Notes: generated by a model from the letters alone, not told the origin. Positions 50,652-61,845 are shown, numbered from the stretch's first letter. The stretch: 64,000 nucleotides of DNA from Streptomyces mangrovi (GCF_900114215.1 NZ_FOSG01000011.1:62001-126000); one strand, 5' to 3'. Program-made: numbers and translations.

Positions 50652-50680
50652 TTGACAAATATCTTTGCCGGACCGGCAAA
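50652..50680. promoter_or_regulatory. Near-perfect operator and -35 box in the XRE-cupin/methyltransferase gap
   Basis: TTTGCCGG (50664-50671) and CCGGCAAA (50673-50680) form a 17-bp palindrome with a single central A. A perfect -35 TTGACA (50652-50657) lies just ahead. The palindrome ends eight bases before the regulator start. Confidence 0.75.
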
Positions 50681-50687
50681 TGGAGAG

Positions 50688-51284
50688 ATGGCCGACGACG
50701 ATTTCGAGAACGTTCTGACCGGTGTGGGCCCCCGGCTGCGGGCCCTGCGCCAGGCGCGCGGCGCGACGCTCTCCCAGATGAGCGAGACGACCGGGATATC
50801 GCTCAGCACCCTCTCGCGCCTGGAGTCGGGGCAGCGCAGACCCACTCTGGAACTGCTGCTCCCCCTGGCCAGGGCCTACGGCGTCCCCCTGGACGAACTC
50901 GTCGGCGCGCCCGCCACCGGCGACCCCCGTGTCCACTCCCGTCCCTTCAACCGGTACGGGCAGACCTTCGTGCCGCTGACCCGCAGCCTGGGCGGTCTGC
51001 ACGCCTACAAGCAGATCATGCCCGCCGGGTACGGCGGGAGCGGGCGGCCCGAGCAGCAGACGCACGAGGGCTACGAGTGGCTCTACGTCCTGTCCGGGCG
51101 GCTGCGGCTGGCTCTGGGCGAGCACGACCTCGTCCTCGGCGCGGGGGAGGCCGCCGAGTTCGACACCCGCACCCCCCACGGCCTCGCGAACGCCGGCGAG
51201 CGGCCCGTCGAGTTCATCAGCATCTTCGGGCCGCAGGGCGAGCGGATGCACGTACGCGCCCGGCCCTCGAAGAGAGCGGGGTGA
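50688..51284 (+). CDS. XRE family regulator with cupin sensor domain
   Basis: 198 aa. The N-terminal XRE HTH (about 12-70: LRALRQARGATLSQMSETTGISLSTLSRLESGQRRPTLELLLPLA) is joined to a C-terminal cupin (about 105-185: EGYEWLYVLSGRLRLALG, GAGEAAEFDTRTPHGLANAG). This is the SutR/PuuR-like architecture, with the cupin binding a metal or small ligand. The ATG at 50688 has GGAGAG very close upstream; a farther start would be inside the operator. It probably represses itself and the divergent methyltransferase. Confidence 0.9.
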   Translation: MADDDFENVLTGVGPRLRALRQARGATLSQMSETTGISLSTLSRLESGQRRPTLELLLPLARAYGVPLDELVGAPATGDPRVHSRPFNRYGQTFVPLTRSLGGLHAYKQIMPAGYGGSGRPEQQTHEGYEWLYVLSGRLRLALGEHDLVLGAGEAAEFDTRTPHGLANAGERPVEFISIFGPQGERMHVRARPSKRAG

Positions 51285-51341
51285 CGACCGCCGCGCGCAT
51301 CCGGAGGCTCCGCGCCGAGGTCGCGCACGGCGGCGTGCAGC

Positions 51342-52108
51342 CGGCGCCCGGAGCGGGCCGACACCGCCCGCACCGGCCGCGGCGAGCCGCTGCCGCTGCT
51401 GCGGGTGGATGAGGTGGATCTGCCCGGGCGGCGCGTGAGGCTGTCGGGGGAACCGGGCGGCGGTGTGGGCCGGCGCCCCGAACTGCACCCGTACCTGCGC
51501 CGCTGGGACCACCGCGAGCCGGCCGGTATCCATGTGCACCACGCGCCGCCGGCCTGGGTGATGGGCGAGGACGGCGTCTGCGACCTGCGGCTGTCCATCA
51601 GCCCCCTGGCCGGGCCCGTCCCCTCGGCGACCGAGGGGGAACCGGCGGCCGGGGCCCGGGTGGAGGCCGGGGAGAAGGCCGCGGCCGCCGTCTGCCGCGC
51701 GCACGGCTGGAACGAGAAGTCCGTAGATCGGCCACCGTGAGCGGCCACCGGGCAAGGTGGACCCGCGCGGCTTCTCGACGGGCGCCATGCGGAGCCGCAT
51801 CGTCGGGCGCCTGGGAAGGAACGCGGACGGCCCCGCCGAGCCGGCGCCCAGGCCGCCCGCGCGGTACGAGCCGTACCCGGGCGCGGGCTTCTTCCGGGCC
51901 GGCCGCAGAAGCGCGATCATCACGGCGATGGGCAGACGGCTGGTGGCCGAGGGCTGCCGGCGCCACAAGACGGGTCCCGGCCCAGGTGGACCGAGGCCGA
52001 CCGGCAGTCCTACGCCGCCTGGCAGCGCGAGCTGGGCTTCACCGCAAGGACGCCGACGGCATCCCCGGCCCCACCAGCTGGAAGAAGTTGCGCGTCCCCG
52101 ACGTCTGA
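51342..52108 (+). pseudogene. Decayed N-acetylmuramoyl-L-alanine amidase with peptidoglycan-binding domain
   Basis: Fragments of one amidase are spread over three frames. 51342-51740 in one frame ends in AAAAVCRAHGWNEKSV; the expected continuation IGHRERPPGKVDPRGFSTGAMRSRI is in a second frame from about 51726. RYEPYPGAGFFRAGRRSAIITAMG follows at about 51870. WTEADRQSYAAWQRELGFT then needs another shift at about 51985, and KDADGIPGPTSWKKLRVPDV finishes in a third frame at 52108. At least three frame changes are needed, so this is a remnant of a wall-lytic gene. The N-terminal part is too degraded to place the original start. Confidence 0.7.
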
Positions 52109-52155
52109 CGAAGCGCCACGAGCCCCGCCGTTCGGCCACCGGGACTCTCCGGCAC

Positions 52156-52189
52156 GCGCAGGGCCCGGCCGGAAGGCCGGGCCCTGCGC
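52156..52189. terminator. Hairpin after katE
   Basis: GCGCAGGGCCCGGCC (52156-52170) pairs with GGCCGGGCCCTGCGC (52175-52189) across a GGAA loop, just past the katE stop. Confidence 0.85.
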
Positions 52190-52201
52190 GCGGGAGGGGC
52201 G

Positions 52202-54427
<2,226 letters not shown>

Positions 54428-54666
54428 ATTCGCTCCTCCGTGGGGGCAGACGGGCAACGGCACACTCGTCACCTGCGAACCGGACGTCGAAACGCGAAAA
54501 GCGAAAAGTCACCTTCCTGTCCGTCCCGTCCGTTCCGGGCAGCCCCCGGAACCCCGGCACGCACGCGGCCGTGTCTCCGGCAGGCCCTGCGCACACCCGC
54601 CCGGTTCCAGCCCCCGCCGTCGCCGTACCCGTCGCTCCCGCCGGTCCGGGCGGCCCCGGGCGTCCG

Positions 54667-55488
54667 TCAGGGCTTGCGGGCCACGCCGCAGTAGAAGGCC
54701 ACCTCGTCGGGGAGTTCACCGGACGGTGAGGGCTCCGGCCGCCACCGCGAGCACGACACCACGCCCGGCTCCAGCAGTTCCAGCCCGTCGAAGAACCGCG
54801 CGACCTCCTCGGGCGTGCGCTGGTGGAGCTTCGGAGTACCGACGCTGTTCCAGTACTCGACCGCCGCGTCCACGTCGTCCAGCCCGGGGGCGGTGATGGT
54901 GTGCGACAGCACCAGGTGACTGCCGGAGGGGACCGCGTCCATGAGCCGCCTCACGATCGCGCGGGCCCGGTCGGTCTCCTCGACGAACATCACGATGCCC
55001 AGCAGCATGACCGCGACCGGCTCGGTGAAGTCCAGAGTCCTGGCCGCCTCCCGCAGGATGGCGTCGGGGTCGTGCAGATCGGCGTCGAGGTAGTCGGTGA
55101 CGCCCTCGGGGGTGGAGGTCAGCAGGGCCCTGGCGTGCGCCAGCACGATGGGGTCGTTGTCGGTGTAGACGATCCGGGCGTCCGGCGCGATGCGCTGGGC
55201 GACCTCGTGGGTGTTCTCGCTGGTCGGCAGACCGGTGCCGATGTCCAGGAACTGCCGGACGCCCGCCTCGCCGGCCAGATGGGTCACCGCTCGGCCCAGG
55301 AACGCCCGGTCGGCCCGGGCGTAGTCCAGGATGCCGGGGTGGATGCTGCGGACCTGGTCGCCGGCGGCCTTGTCCACCTCGTAGTAGTTCTTGCCGCCCA
55401 GCCAGTAGTCCCACATCCGGGCCGAGTGCGGGACGGTGGTGTCGATCCGGGCCGACACCTGCTCGGACGTGGTCGTTCCATCTGCCAT
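54667..55488 (-). CDS. DUF574 (Methyltransf_19) SAM-dependent methyltransferase
   Basis: 273 aa. The hallmark N-terminus PHSARMWDYWLGGKNYYEVDKAAGDQV and SAM motif FLDIGTGLPTSENTHEVAQ, followed by VYTDNDPIVLAHARALL and a YLDADLHDP, define this actinobacterial family. Many paralogues occur per Streptomyces genome, often near regulatory genes; substrates are unknown. The ATG at 55488 has GGAGGGGG upstream. Monocistronic between katE and the PLP enzyme gene. Confidence 0.92.
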   Translation of the reverse strand: MADGTTTSEQVSARIDTTVPHSARMWDYWLGGKNYYEVDKAAGDQVRSIHPGILDYARADRAFLGRAVTHLAGEAGVRQFLDIGTGLPTSENTHEVAQRIAPDARIVYTDNDPIVLAHARALLTSTPEGVTDYLDADLHDPDAILREAARTLDFTEPVAVMLLGIVMFVEETDRARAIVRRLMDAVPSGSHLVLSHTITAPGLDDVDAAVEYWNSVGTPKLHQRTPEEVARFFDGLELLEPGVVSCSRWRPEPSPSGELPDEVAFYCGVARKP

Positions 55489-55628
55489 GGGAGCCCCCTC
55501 CTGAGGTCCTGCGCGATTGCTCCCGTCAAACTACGCGCTCGAACTCGCCCTGGCAGCAGCTCTGTTGATCAAATTCGGCAGTCGGCAGGGCCGGGCGGAC
55601 GCCGCTGCGAGGAGACGGAGGAGGCGGC

Positions 55629-56639
55629 TCAGGGCCCGGCGGTGCCCTTGTCCGTGTCCTCGGCGGTCAGTCCGGACTCGGCGGCGGCCAGCGCCGGTGC
55701 GTGGCCGAAGAGACCGGGCAGACCGCCGGAGTGGAGGAGAACCGTGCGGCGCCCGGGGCGGACCGTGCCGTCCGCGACGGCCGCCGCCAGCCCGGCCAGT
55801 GCCCGGCCGGTGTAGACGGGGTCGAGCACGAGCCCCTCGGTGCGCGCGGCGAGGAGAAGCGCGGACCGGGCCGGTTCCGTCAGCGTGCCGTAGCCGGCCC
55901 CCACCTGGTCCATGCGCAGCCGCAGCGACTCCGGCGAGCAGTACGTGCCGGTCAGGCCGGAGGCCAGACGGGAGACGGTGACGGCGGGCGCGGACACGGC
56001 GCCGACGTGGACGCCCAGGACCCGGTGCGCGCCCAGCTCGCCGACGAGCCCCGCCATGGTCCCCCCGGAGCCGACGGCGGTGACCACCGTGTCCAGGCCG
56101 GGAGCCTGGGCGAGGAGTTCACGCCCGCACTCGGCGTAGCCCCGGGCGCCGAGCACACTGGAGCCCCCGAAGGGTACGAGCGCCGGCACGGCGCCCTGCC
56201 GGCTCAGCTTCTCGGCGATCCCGTGTGCGACGGAGTCGAGCGCGGCCGCGCCGGTGTCACAGGCCCACACCACCCGGGCGCCGAGGAGCCCGTCGAGCGC
56301 CAGGTTCCCGGAGGAGGACGCCCCCGGACGGCCGGCGAGCACCAGCACGGCCCCCAGGCCGAGCCGGGCGGCGGCGGCCGCCGTCAGCCGCGCGTGGTTG
56401 CTCTGCGGCGCGCCGGTGGTGACCAGGACGGTGGCGCCGTCGGCCAGGGCCGCCCCGCACAGCCACTCCAGCTTGCGCACCTTGTTCCCGCCGCCGCCGA
56501 GACCGGTGAGGTCGTCCCGCTTGATCCACAGGTCCTCCGCCTCCAGCCCGAGGGCGAGAGCCAGGCGCGGCGCGGGTTCCAGCGGCGTCGGCCAGGTACC
56601 GAGGACCGCCCGCCGCGGAGCGCCGTCCGGTGTCGTCAT
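55629..56639 (-). CDS. 1-Aminocyclopropane-1-carboxylate deaminase/D-cysteine desulfhydrase-like PLP enzyme
   Basis: 336 aa fold-type II PLP enzyme. The PLP lysine sits in GGGGNKVRKLEWL, the substrate-binding site in TTGAPQSNHARLTAAAA, and the phosphate-binding Gly-rich loop in GSGGTMAGLVG. PLP ring contact LLHSGGLPGLFG is near the C-terminus. Members open ACC to ammonia and 2-oxobutyrate or release sulfide from D-cysteine. Which activity applies is not decided by these motifs. The start has only a weak ribosome site. Confidence 0.87.
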   Translation of the reverse strand: MTTPDGAPRRAVLGTWPTPLEPAPRLALALGLEAEDLWIKRDDLTGLGGGGNKVRKLEWLCGAALADGATVLVTTGAPQSNHARLTAAAAARLGLGAVLVLAGRPGASSSGNLALDGLLGARVVWACDTGAAALDSVAHGIAEKLSRQGAVPALVPFGGSSVLGARGYAECGRELLAQAPGLDTVVTAVGSGGTMAGLVGELGAHRVLGVHVGAVSAPAVTVSRLASGLTGTYCSPESLRLRMDQVGAGYGTLTEPARSALLLAARTEGLVLDPVYTGRALAGLAAAVADGTVRPGRRTVLLHSGGLPGLFGHAPALAAAESGLTAEDTDKGTAGP

Positions 56640-56862
56640 CCGTGTGGTCACCTTGGTGTGCCGTCCGTGAGCGGGGCTTCGGTGGAGGACATGGTGACAC
56701 ACGGTGGCGGCGCACCGGGGAACCCGGTACGCCGTCAGGACACCGGCGCACCGCGGCATACCGCACGGGATCCGCCGCCGCGCGGTTGAACGCCGGGAGC
56801 CGCGGGGACGGTTCCTCCCCGTAAGGGTCTCCCGTATCCGGTAAGGCCGCGGCAGCGGCGGC

Positions 56863-56886
56863 GTGACGCAGTGACGCAGTGACGCA
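56863..56886. repeat. 8-bp tandem repeat (GTGACGCA)3
   Basis: Three perfect GTGACGCA units end 18 bp before the aldo/keto reductase start and lie in its 5' leader. Confidence 0.85.
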
Positions 56887-56904
56887 GAAGGAGGAAACGG
56901 CGGG

Positions 56905-57889
56905 ATGAGAACGAACCGGCTGGGGCGCAGCACGGTCGAGGTCACGGAGCTGGGCTTCGGCGGCGGACCGCTCGGAGGACTCTTCGAGCCGCTGGACGAC
57001 GACACCGCGACCGGGGCACTCGCGGCGGCCTGGGAGGGCGGCATCCGCTACTTCGATACCGCCCCGCACTACGGCATCGGGCACTCCGAGCGCCGCATCG
57101 GCGGCTTCCTGCGGGGCTTGCCCCGGGAGAAGTACACGCTGTCGACCAAGGTCGGCAGGATCCTGGTCCCGCAGGACCCGCGGGGCCGCACGGACGAGAG
57201 CTTCCAGGTGCCCGCCACGCACCGCCGCGTGAGGGACTTCTCCCGCGACGGGGTGCTGCGCAGCGTCGAGGACTCGCTCACCCGCATGGGGGCCGACCGC
57301 GTCGACGTGCTCTTCCTCCACGACGCGGAGGAGTGCTTCGAGGACGCGCTGCGCCACGGATACCCGGCGCTCGCCGAACTGCGCTCCCAGGGCGTGGTGG
57401 GCGCCATCGGCGCGGGGATGCACCACACCGGCATGCTGACCCGGCTCGTGGAGGAGACCGACGTCGACGTGGTCATGCTGGCCGGCCGCTACACCCTGCT
57501 GGACCACAGCGCCCTGGACGACCTGCTGCCCGCGTGCGCCGGACGCGGTGTCTCCGTGCTGGCGGCCGCGGTGTTCAACTCCGGAATCCTGGCCGAGCCG
57601 CGCCCGGCCGCGGGGGCGCGGTACGAGTACGCGCAGGCCCCGCCGGAGACGCTGCGGCGTGCGCACCGCATCGCCGACGTCTGCGAGGCGCACGGGGTGA
57701 CGCTCCCGCGGGCGGCGATGGCGTTCCCGCTGCGCCACCCCGTCGTCGCGGGCGTCGTGCTCGGCATGCGCTCGGCCGGGGAGGTGCGGCGCGACATCGA
57801 GGCGTTCGGGGGCGGGCGTCCCCGAGGAGCTGTGGGCCGACCTGTACGGGCAGGGCCTGATCGACGAGCGCGCGCAGGCGCCTGGCTGA
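56905..57889 (+). pseudogene. Aldo/keto reductase with a one-base frameshift near its 3' end
   Basis: The first about 301 residues are an intact AKR: Asp and Tyr in YFDTAPHYGIGHSE, Lys in STKVGR, His in LFLHDAEE. This resembles D-threo-aldose dehydrogenase-type AKRs. In frame, the protein then runs on into unrelated sequence to 58740. Reading one base further along at the G5 run 57808-57812 restores GVPEELWADLYGQGLIDERAQAPG and a stop at 57887-57889, the normal AKR end. An extra G is the simplest cause, either a real mutation or a sequencing error. GAAGGAGG precedes the ATG. Confidence 0.78.
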
Positions 57890-58012
57890 GGGACCGCCCG
57901 ACGCGGCCCCGGCCCCGGGGCACCGCACGGGCGCGGGTGCGCCCGGCCGGGCATCCTGGACGTCAAGGGGTGATCCGGCGGGGAACACCCCCTCTCGCCG
58001 GAAGGGGCGCCC

Positions 58013-58669
58013 ATGGTGCGGAACGCCCAGCGTTTCCACGGGTGGATCGCCGGTGCGGGGACGTCCTCCGGGACGCGGATCGTACTCGGACACTGGCCCC
58101 GGTCGCCGTTCGGACCGTTCAGCGACGTGATGGTGGAGCGGGCCGACGGGCAGCGGCTGCTGCTGGCCCCGTCCCGGCGGATCGCGGACTTCGTCGCGGC
58201 GGTCTACCGCTTCGACCGGGTGCTGGTCGTCCCGGTGACGGTGGACGCGGCCGGACGGCACTGGCACGTCACGGCCGGACCGCTGCGGATGCGCCTCACC
58301 ACCGGCCGCCGGGGCGGGCTCGGAACGCTGCTGCGGTGCGTGCCCGCCCCGCTCGCCGCCCGGCCCGCCTGGGTCGCGCTCACCGACCTCCCCGCCCGGC
58401 TGATGCCCGGGGTGCGGACCAGGGGCAGTGCGGGCGGCGGATACCGGGAGTGGTACGGCGTACGGGACCTGCGCGGGATCACCGGGATCGAGGCCTCCTG
58501 GGAGGGCCGGGACCTGGGCCCGCTCGCGCCGGTCGACCCACCGGTGCGGTTCGGGTTCGGCTCCGCGCCCCGCACACCCGCCCTGGTGCGGGTGGTCACC
58601 ACCGTCGCGGGACCGCGCGGGCCCTCCGCCCCCGCCTCCGCGCCTGCCTCCGGCCGAAGAGGTCTGTAG
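58013..58669 (+). CDS. Conserved hypothetical protein
   Basis: 218 aa. Hydrophobic strands and Arg-rich turns suggest a beta-rich soluble protein (GHWPRSPFGPFSDVMVER, GQRLLLAPSRRIADFVAAVYRFD, WYGVRDLRGITGIEASWEGRDLG). It overlaps in another frame the read-through of the frameshifted AKR, but its own codon bias and start context mark it as the true gene. It lies 37 bp before the ABC ATPase gene and could be in its operon. No family is recognised. Confidence 0.65.
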   Translation: MVRNAQRFHGWIAGAGTSSGTRIVLGHWPRSPFGPFSDVMVERADGQRLLLAPSRRIADFVAAVYRFDRVLVVPVTVDAAGRHWHVTAGPLRMRLTTGRRGGLGTLLRCVPAPLAARPAWVALTDLPARLMPGVRTRGSAGGGYREWYGVRDLRGITGIEASWEGRDLGPLAPVDPPVRFGFGSAPRTPALVRVVTTVAGPRGPSAPASAPASGRRGL

Positions 58670-58706
58670 CGTGGGAGGTGTCCTTCTCGGACCTCGGAGG
58701 TGCGGC

Positions 58707-59729
58707 ATGCGCGTTCCGGCCATACACACCGAGGGGCTGACGAAGCACTTCGGCGCGGTGACCGCCCTGGAGGACCTGGACCTCCGGGTGGAACAGGGCG
58801 AGATCTTCGGCTTCCTGGGCCCCAACGGGGCGGGCAAGTCCACCACGATCCGCCTGCTGCTCCACCTCGTCCGCCCGACCGCGGGGACGGCGTGGATCAT
58901 GGGGGTGCCGGCCGAGGACGTCGAGCGCGCCCACCGGCACGTCTCCTACGTCTCGGGCGACGTCTCCCTGTGGCCGCAGCTGACCGGCATGGAGACCCTC
59001 ACCCACCTGGCCAACCTGTCCGGCGGCGCCGACGAGGCCTTCCGGGACGAGCTCATCGAACGGCTGAGGGTCGACCCGGGCGTGCGGGCCCGCTCGTACT
59101 CCAAGGGCAACCGGCAGAAGATCGCGCTGACCGCCGCCTTCATGACCCGGCCCGACGTGCTGCTGCTGGACGAACCGACCAGCGGTCTCGACCCCCTGAT
59201 GGAGGCGGAGTTCCAGGCGCTGGCCCGGGAGGCCGCCGACCGAGGCCAGACGGTCTTCCTCTCCTCGCACCTGCTGGACCAGGTGGAGGACATCTGCCAC
59301 CGCGTGGCGATCCTGCGCGCGGGGCGGCTGGCGGAGGTCGCGGCACTGGAGGATCTGCGCAAGCTGAACACCACGGTGTTCGAGGCGGTCCTGGACGGCC
59401 CTCCGCCCCGGCTCGACGAAGTGCCGGGCGTGGTCGCCGTGGAACGGATCGACCGGGGCCTGCGGGTGTCCGTCACCGGGCCGCCGTCGGCCGCGCTCTC
59501 CCGGCTCGCCTCGGCCAAACTGGTCAGGCTCCGCAGCCGGGAACCGAGCCTGGAGGAGATCTTCCTGACCTACTACGAGGCCACCTCCGGGCAGCGCGGG
59601 GCCGTCGCCGCCGCACACGGCGCCTCGCCGGACGGCGCCGGACCCGGCGCCCGGGAGGGACGGGACGCGCCGGAACCGCGGGACGCACAAAGCCCGCGGG
59701 ACGCACCGAGTCCGCGGGACCCGCGGTAG
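58707..59729 (+). CDS. ABC-type exporter ATP-binding protein
   Basis: 340 aa. Walker A is GPNGAGKS (38-45), the signature SYSKGNRQK and Walker B VLLLDEPTSG, then the H-loop SSHLLDQ. The C-terminal extension (about 230-340) is of the DrrA/exporter type and ends in imperfect PRDA repeats. It energises the permease encoded six bases downstream. The ATG at 58707 has TCGGAGG upstream. The pair resembles antibiotic or lipid exporters of the ABC-2 class; substrate unknown. Confidence 0.92.
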   Translation: MRVPAIHTEGLTKHFGAVTALEDLDLRVEQGEIFGFLGPNGAGKSTTIRLLLHLVRPTAGTAWIMGVPAEDVERAHRHVSYVSGDVSLWPQLTGMETLTHLANLSGGADEAFRDELIERLRVDPGVRARSYSKGNRQKIALTAAFMTRPDVLLLDEPTSGLDPLMEAEFQALAREAADRGQTVFLSSHLLDQVEDICHRVAILRAGRLAEVAALEDLRKLNTTVFEAVLDGPPPRLDEVPGVVAVERIDRGLRVSVTGPPSAALSRLASAKLVRLRSREPSLEEIFLTYYEATSGQRGAVAAAHGASPDGAGPGAREGRDAPEPRDAQSPRDAPSPRDPR

Positions 59730-59735
59730 GAGGCG

Positions 59736-61379
59736 ATGACGATGGCCAGGGCCGCATCCGCACCCCGGGCCGCCCGCCCGGCGCGGCGGCACCGCACGGA
59801 GGCGGCGATCGCCCGGCTGACGGCCCGGCTGATCCGCCGCGGCACTCTGGTGCTGGCCCTGTCGACCGCCGTCTACGCGGTCGTCGAGGTCCTCACCTAC
59901 CTCGCCGCCTACCCCGACGCCGCGTCGCGCCGCACCATCTCCACCTTCCAGGACAACCCGGCCGTGCGGATGCTCCAGGGCATCCCGCACGCCGTCGACA
60001 CCCCCGGCGGCTTCGCCGCCTGGGACGCCGGCTGGATCCTGGCCGCGATCGCCGGGATCTGGGCGCTGCTGACCACCGGACGGCTGCTGCGGGGAGAGGA
60101 GGAGACAGGCCGGGCCGAGTCCGTACTGGCGGCGCCGGTGCGGGCGGGCCGCGCCCTGCTGGCACACCTGCTGGTCGTCGCCGCCGCGATCGCCGTGATC
60201 GGCGCCGCGATCGCGACGGCGCTGACGCTGTCGGGCGCCGTCGCGGCGGGCTCGGTGCTGTTCGGACTGGGCGTCGCGGGTTTCGCGGCCACGTTCGCCG
60301 GGGTGTGCGCCGTCACCGCGCAGGTCTTCGAGGTGCGCCGCCGGGCCACCGGCACCGCGGCCGCGGTGCTCGGCGCGTCCTTCCTGCTCAGAATGGCCGC
60401 CAACAGCAGCGACTCCCGCGGCTGGCTGCGCTGGCTCACCCCGTTCGGCTGGCTGGACGAACTCCACGCCTACCGCGACCCCCGGTGGGCGGCCCTGCTC
60501 CTGCTGCTGGCCGCGCCGGTGCTCCTGGGCGCCGTCGCCGTGCGGCTGCGCGCGCTGCGCGACACCGGCGGCGCCCTGGTCGCCGGCTCCGACAGCCGCC
60601 GCGCCCGGCTCGGGCTGCTGGGCGGCCCGGCGGCGTTCGCCTGGCGCGGGACGCAGGGCATGCTGGCCGGCTGGCTGACCGGCATCACCCTCTACGCCCT
60701 GGTGACCGGATCGGTGGCCAAGGCGGTCACCGACTTCGTGGCCGAGCAGGCGTCCTACCGGGAGATGCTCCAGCGGCTCGGGTGGGACCTGCAGCGGGTC
60801 ACCGAGGGGTACCTGGGCACCATGGGTCTGCTGTTCGGTTTGCTGCTCTGTCTCCACGCCTGCTGGCGGATCGGCGCGGCGCGTGCCGAGGAGGCCGCCG
60901 GACGGCTGGAGTCCACCCTCACCAGGCCGGTCTCCCGCTACCGCTGGCTGGGCGGACACATCCTGCTCGCCCTGGCCGCGTCCCTGCTGCTCGCGGCCGT
61001 CGCGGCACTGGCCGTGTGGGCCGGCGCGGTGGCCGGCGGGGCCGAGGTGGAGGCGGCCGGCGCGTTCGGGTCGGTGCTGAACACCCTGCCCGTGGTGGTG
61101 CTCCTGACCGGCCTGGCCGTGCTGGTCTACGGCACCGCGCCCCGGCTCACCGTCGGTCTGCCGGTGACCGTCGCGGTCGCCGCCTACCTGGTGGAGACGA
61201 TCGGGACGGCGCTGGACTGGCCGGGGGGAGTGCTGGACCTGTCGCCGTTCCACCACCTGGCCACCGTGCCCGTCGAGCCGTTCGAACCCCTGCCCGCGGC
61301 GGTCATGACCGGCCTCGGGCTGCTGGCCGTGACGGCGGGCGTCGCGGCCTTCGAACGCCGGGACGTCACCGGGGACTGA
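59736..61379 (+). CDS. ABC-2 type exporter permease
   Basis: 547 aa with about 12 hydrophobic helices in two similar halves (TGRLLRGEEETGRAESVLAAPV near 110 and RIGAARAEEAAGRLESTLTRPVSRYRWL near 385, the repeated motif of polyketide-exporter-type permeases). It is the channel partner of the upstream ATPase; AGGAGG precedes the ATG and its SD follows the ATPase stop directly. Exported compound unknown; no biosynthetic cluster is adjacent. Confidence 0.88.
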   Translation: MTMARAASAPRAARPARRHRTEAAIARLTARLIRRGTLVLALSTAVYAVVEVLTYLAAYPDAASRRTISTFQDNPAVRMLQGIPHAVDTPGGFAAWDAGWILAAIAGIWALLTTGRLLRGEEETGRAESVLAAPVRAGRALLAHLLVVAAAIAVIGAAIATALTLSGAVAAGSVLFGLGVAGFAATFAGVCAVTAQVFEVRRRATGTAAAVLGASFLLRMAANSSDSRGWLRWLTPFGWLDELHAYRDPRWAALLLLLAAPVLLGAVAVRLRALRDTGGALVAGSDSRRARLGLLGGPAAFAWRGTQGMLAGWLTGITLYALVTGSVAKAVTDFVAEQASYREMLQRLGWDLQRVTEGYLGTMGLLFGLLLCLHACWRIGAARAEEAAGRLESTLTRPVSRYRWLGGHILLALAASLLLAAVAALAVWAGAVAGGAEVEAAGAFGSVLNTLPVVVLLTGLAVLVYGTAPRLTVGLPVTVAVAAYLVETIGTALDWPGGVLDLSPFHHLATVPVEPFEPLPAAVMTGLGLLAVTAGVAAFERRDVTGD

Positions 61380-61453
61380 GGTGCGGCGGTACGGCGGACC
61401 CGGCCCGCCGGCCCTCAGCCCTCCGGAGGGACCTCTGCGGACCGGAAAGGAAA

Positions 61454-61489
61454 CGGGGCCGCCGGCGCTTTCAGACGCCGACGGCCCCG
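61454..61489. terminator. Bidirectional hairpin after the ABC permease gene
   Basis: CGGGGCCGCCGGCG (61454-61467) and CGCCGACGGCCCCG (61476-61489) pair with one mismatch across CTTTCAGA, between convergent genes. Confidence 0.7.
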
Positions 61490-61521
61490 CCGCCCGTACG
61501 AGAGCCCTGCCTCGGCTCGCC

Positions 61522-61716
61522 CTACCGCAGCTGGTCCTCGTCGTTGCCGTAGGAGCGGCGCACGGACTCGGCGGCCTTGTCCGTCTGGGCGTCGTACTTG
61601 CCGCCGGTGCGCTCGTCGATGGTCCGGTCGGCGCGGTCGACGCCCTTGTCCGCCTGGTCGGGGTGGCGCTTGGCCATCTTCTTGGCCTTGTTCGCCATGT
61701 CGCCCAGCTTGCCCAT
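61522..61716 (-). CDS. Rv0909/MT0933-type antitoxin-like small protein
   Basis: 64 aa, highly charged and helical: MGKLGDMANKAKKMAKRHPD, then DKGVDRADRTIDERTGGKYDAQTDKAAE. This matches the small family labelled MT0933-like antitoxin in actinobacteria; CsbD-like stress proteins are similar in look. No toxin gene is adjacent, so an antitoxin role is doubtful. The ATG at 61716 has GAGGAGG (GCGAGGAGGCCGTT) upstream. A possible stress-sigma promoter lies about 45 bp upstream. Confidence 0.8.
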   Translation of the reverse strand: MGKLGDMANKAKKMAKRHPDQADKGVDRADRTIDERTGGKYDAQTDKAAESVRRSYGNDEDQLR

Positions 61717-61761
61717 AACGGCCTCCTCGCGGTGGTGTCGTACCGTCTTGTCCTGTATCGC

Positions 61762-61786
61762 CTAACCGCTGGCAAATGGTGGAAAC
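61762..61786 (-). promoter_or_regulatory. Possible sigma-B-like promoter for the antitoxin-like gene
   Basis: On the minus strand, GTTTC (61786-61782) and GGTTAG (61767-61762) are spaced 14 bp, near the GTTT-N14-16-GGGTA pattern of Streptomyces general-stress promoters. The -10 differs by one or two bases. Confidence 0.3.
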
Positions 61787-61810
61787 ATGTCGTTCCTCGG
61801 TGGTGTTCCC

Positions 61811-61845
61811 CGGCAGGCGGCAGGCGGCAGGCGGCAGGCGGCAGG
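61811..61845. repeat. 7-bp tandem repeat (CGGCAGG)5
   Basis: Five perfect CGGCAGG units lie in the divergent gap between the antitoxin-like gene and the next gene. Confidence 0.9.

Noticed and set aside
54428..54666. Sigma-B promoter upstream of katE
   Set aside because: The closest match (GTTTC-N15-GGTGAC on the minus strand) differs too much in the -10 to support a call.
56905..58740. A 611-aa continuous frame starting with an aldo/keto reductase
   Set aside because: The last about 300 residues lack homology and overlap a better gene (58013-58669) and the start of the ABC ATPase. A one-base shift restores a normal AKR end.
58707..61379. An antibiotic biosynthetic cluster next to the ABC exporter
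   Set aside because: No polyketide, peptide or other core biosynthetic genes flank it.
61522..61716. A toxin-antitoxin pair
   Set aside because: Only the antitoxin-like protein is present; no adjacent small toxin gene was seen on either strand.
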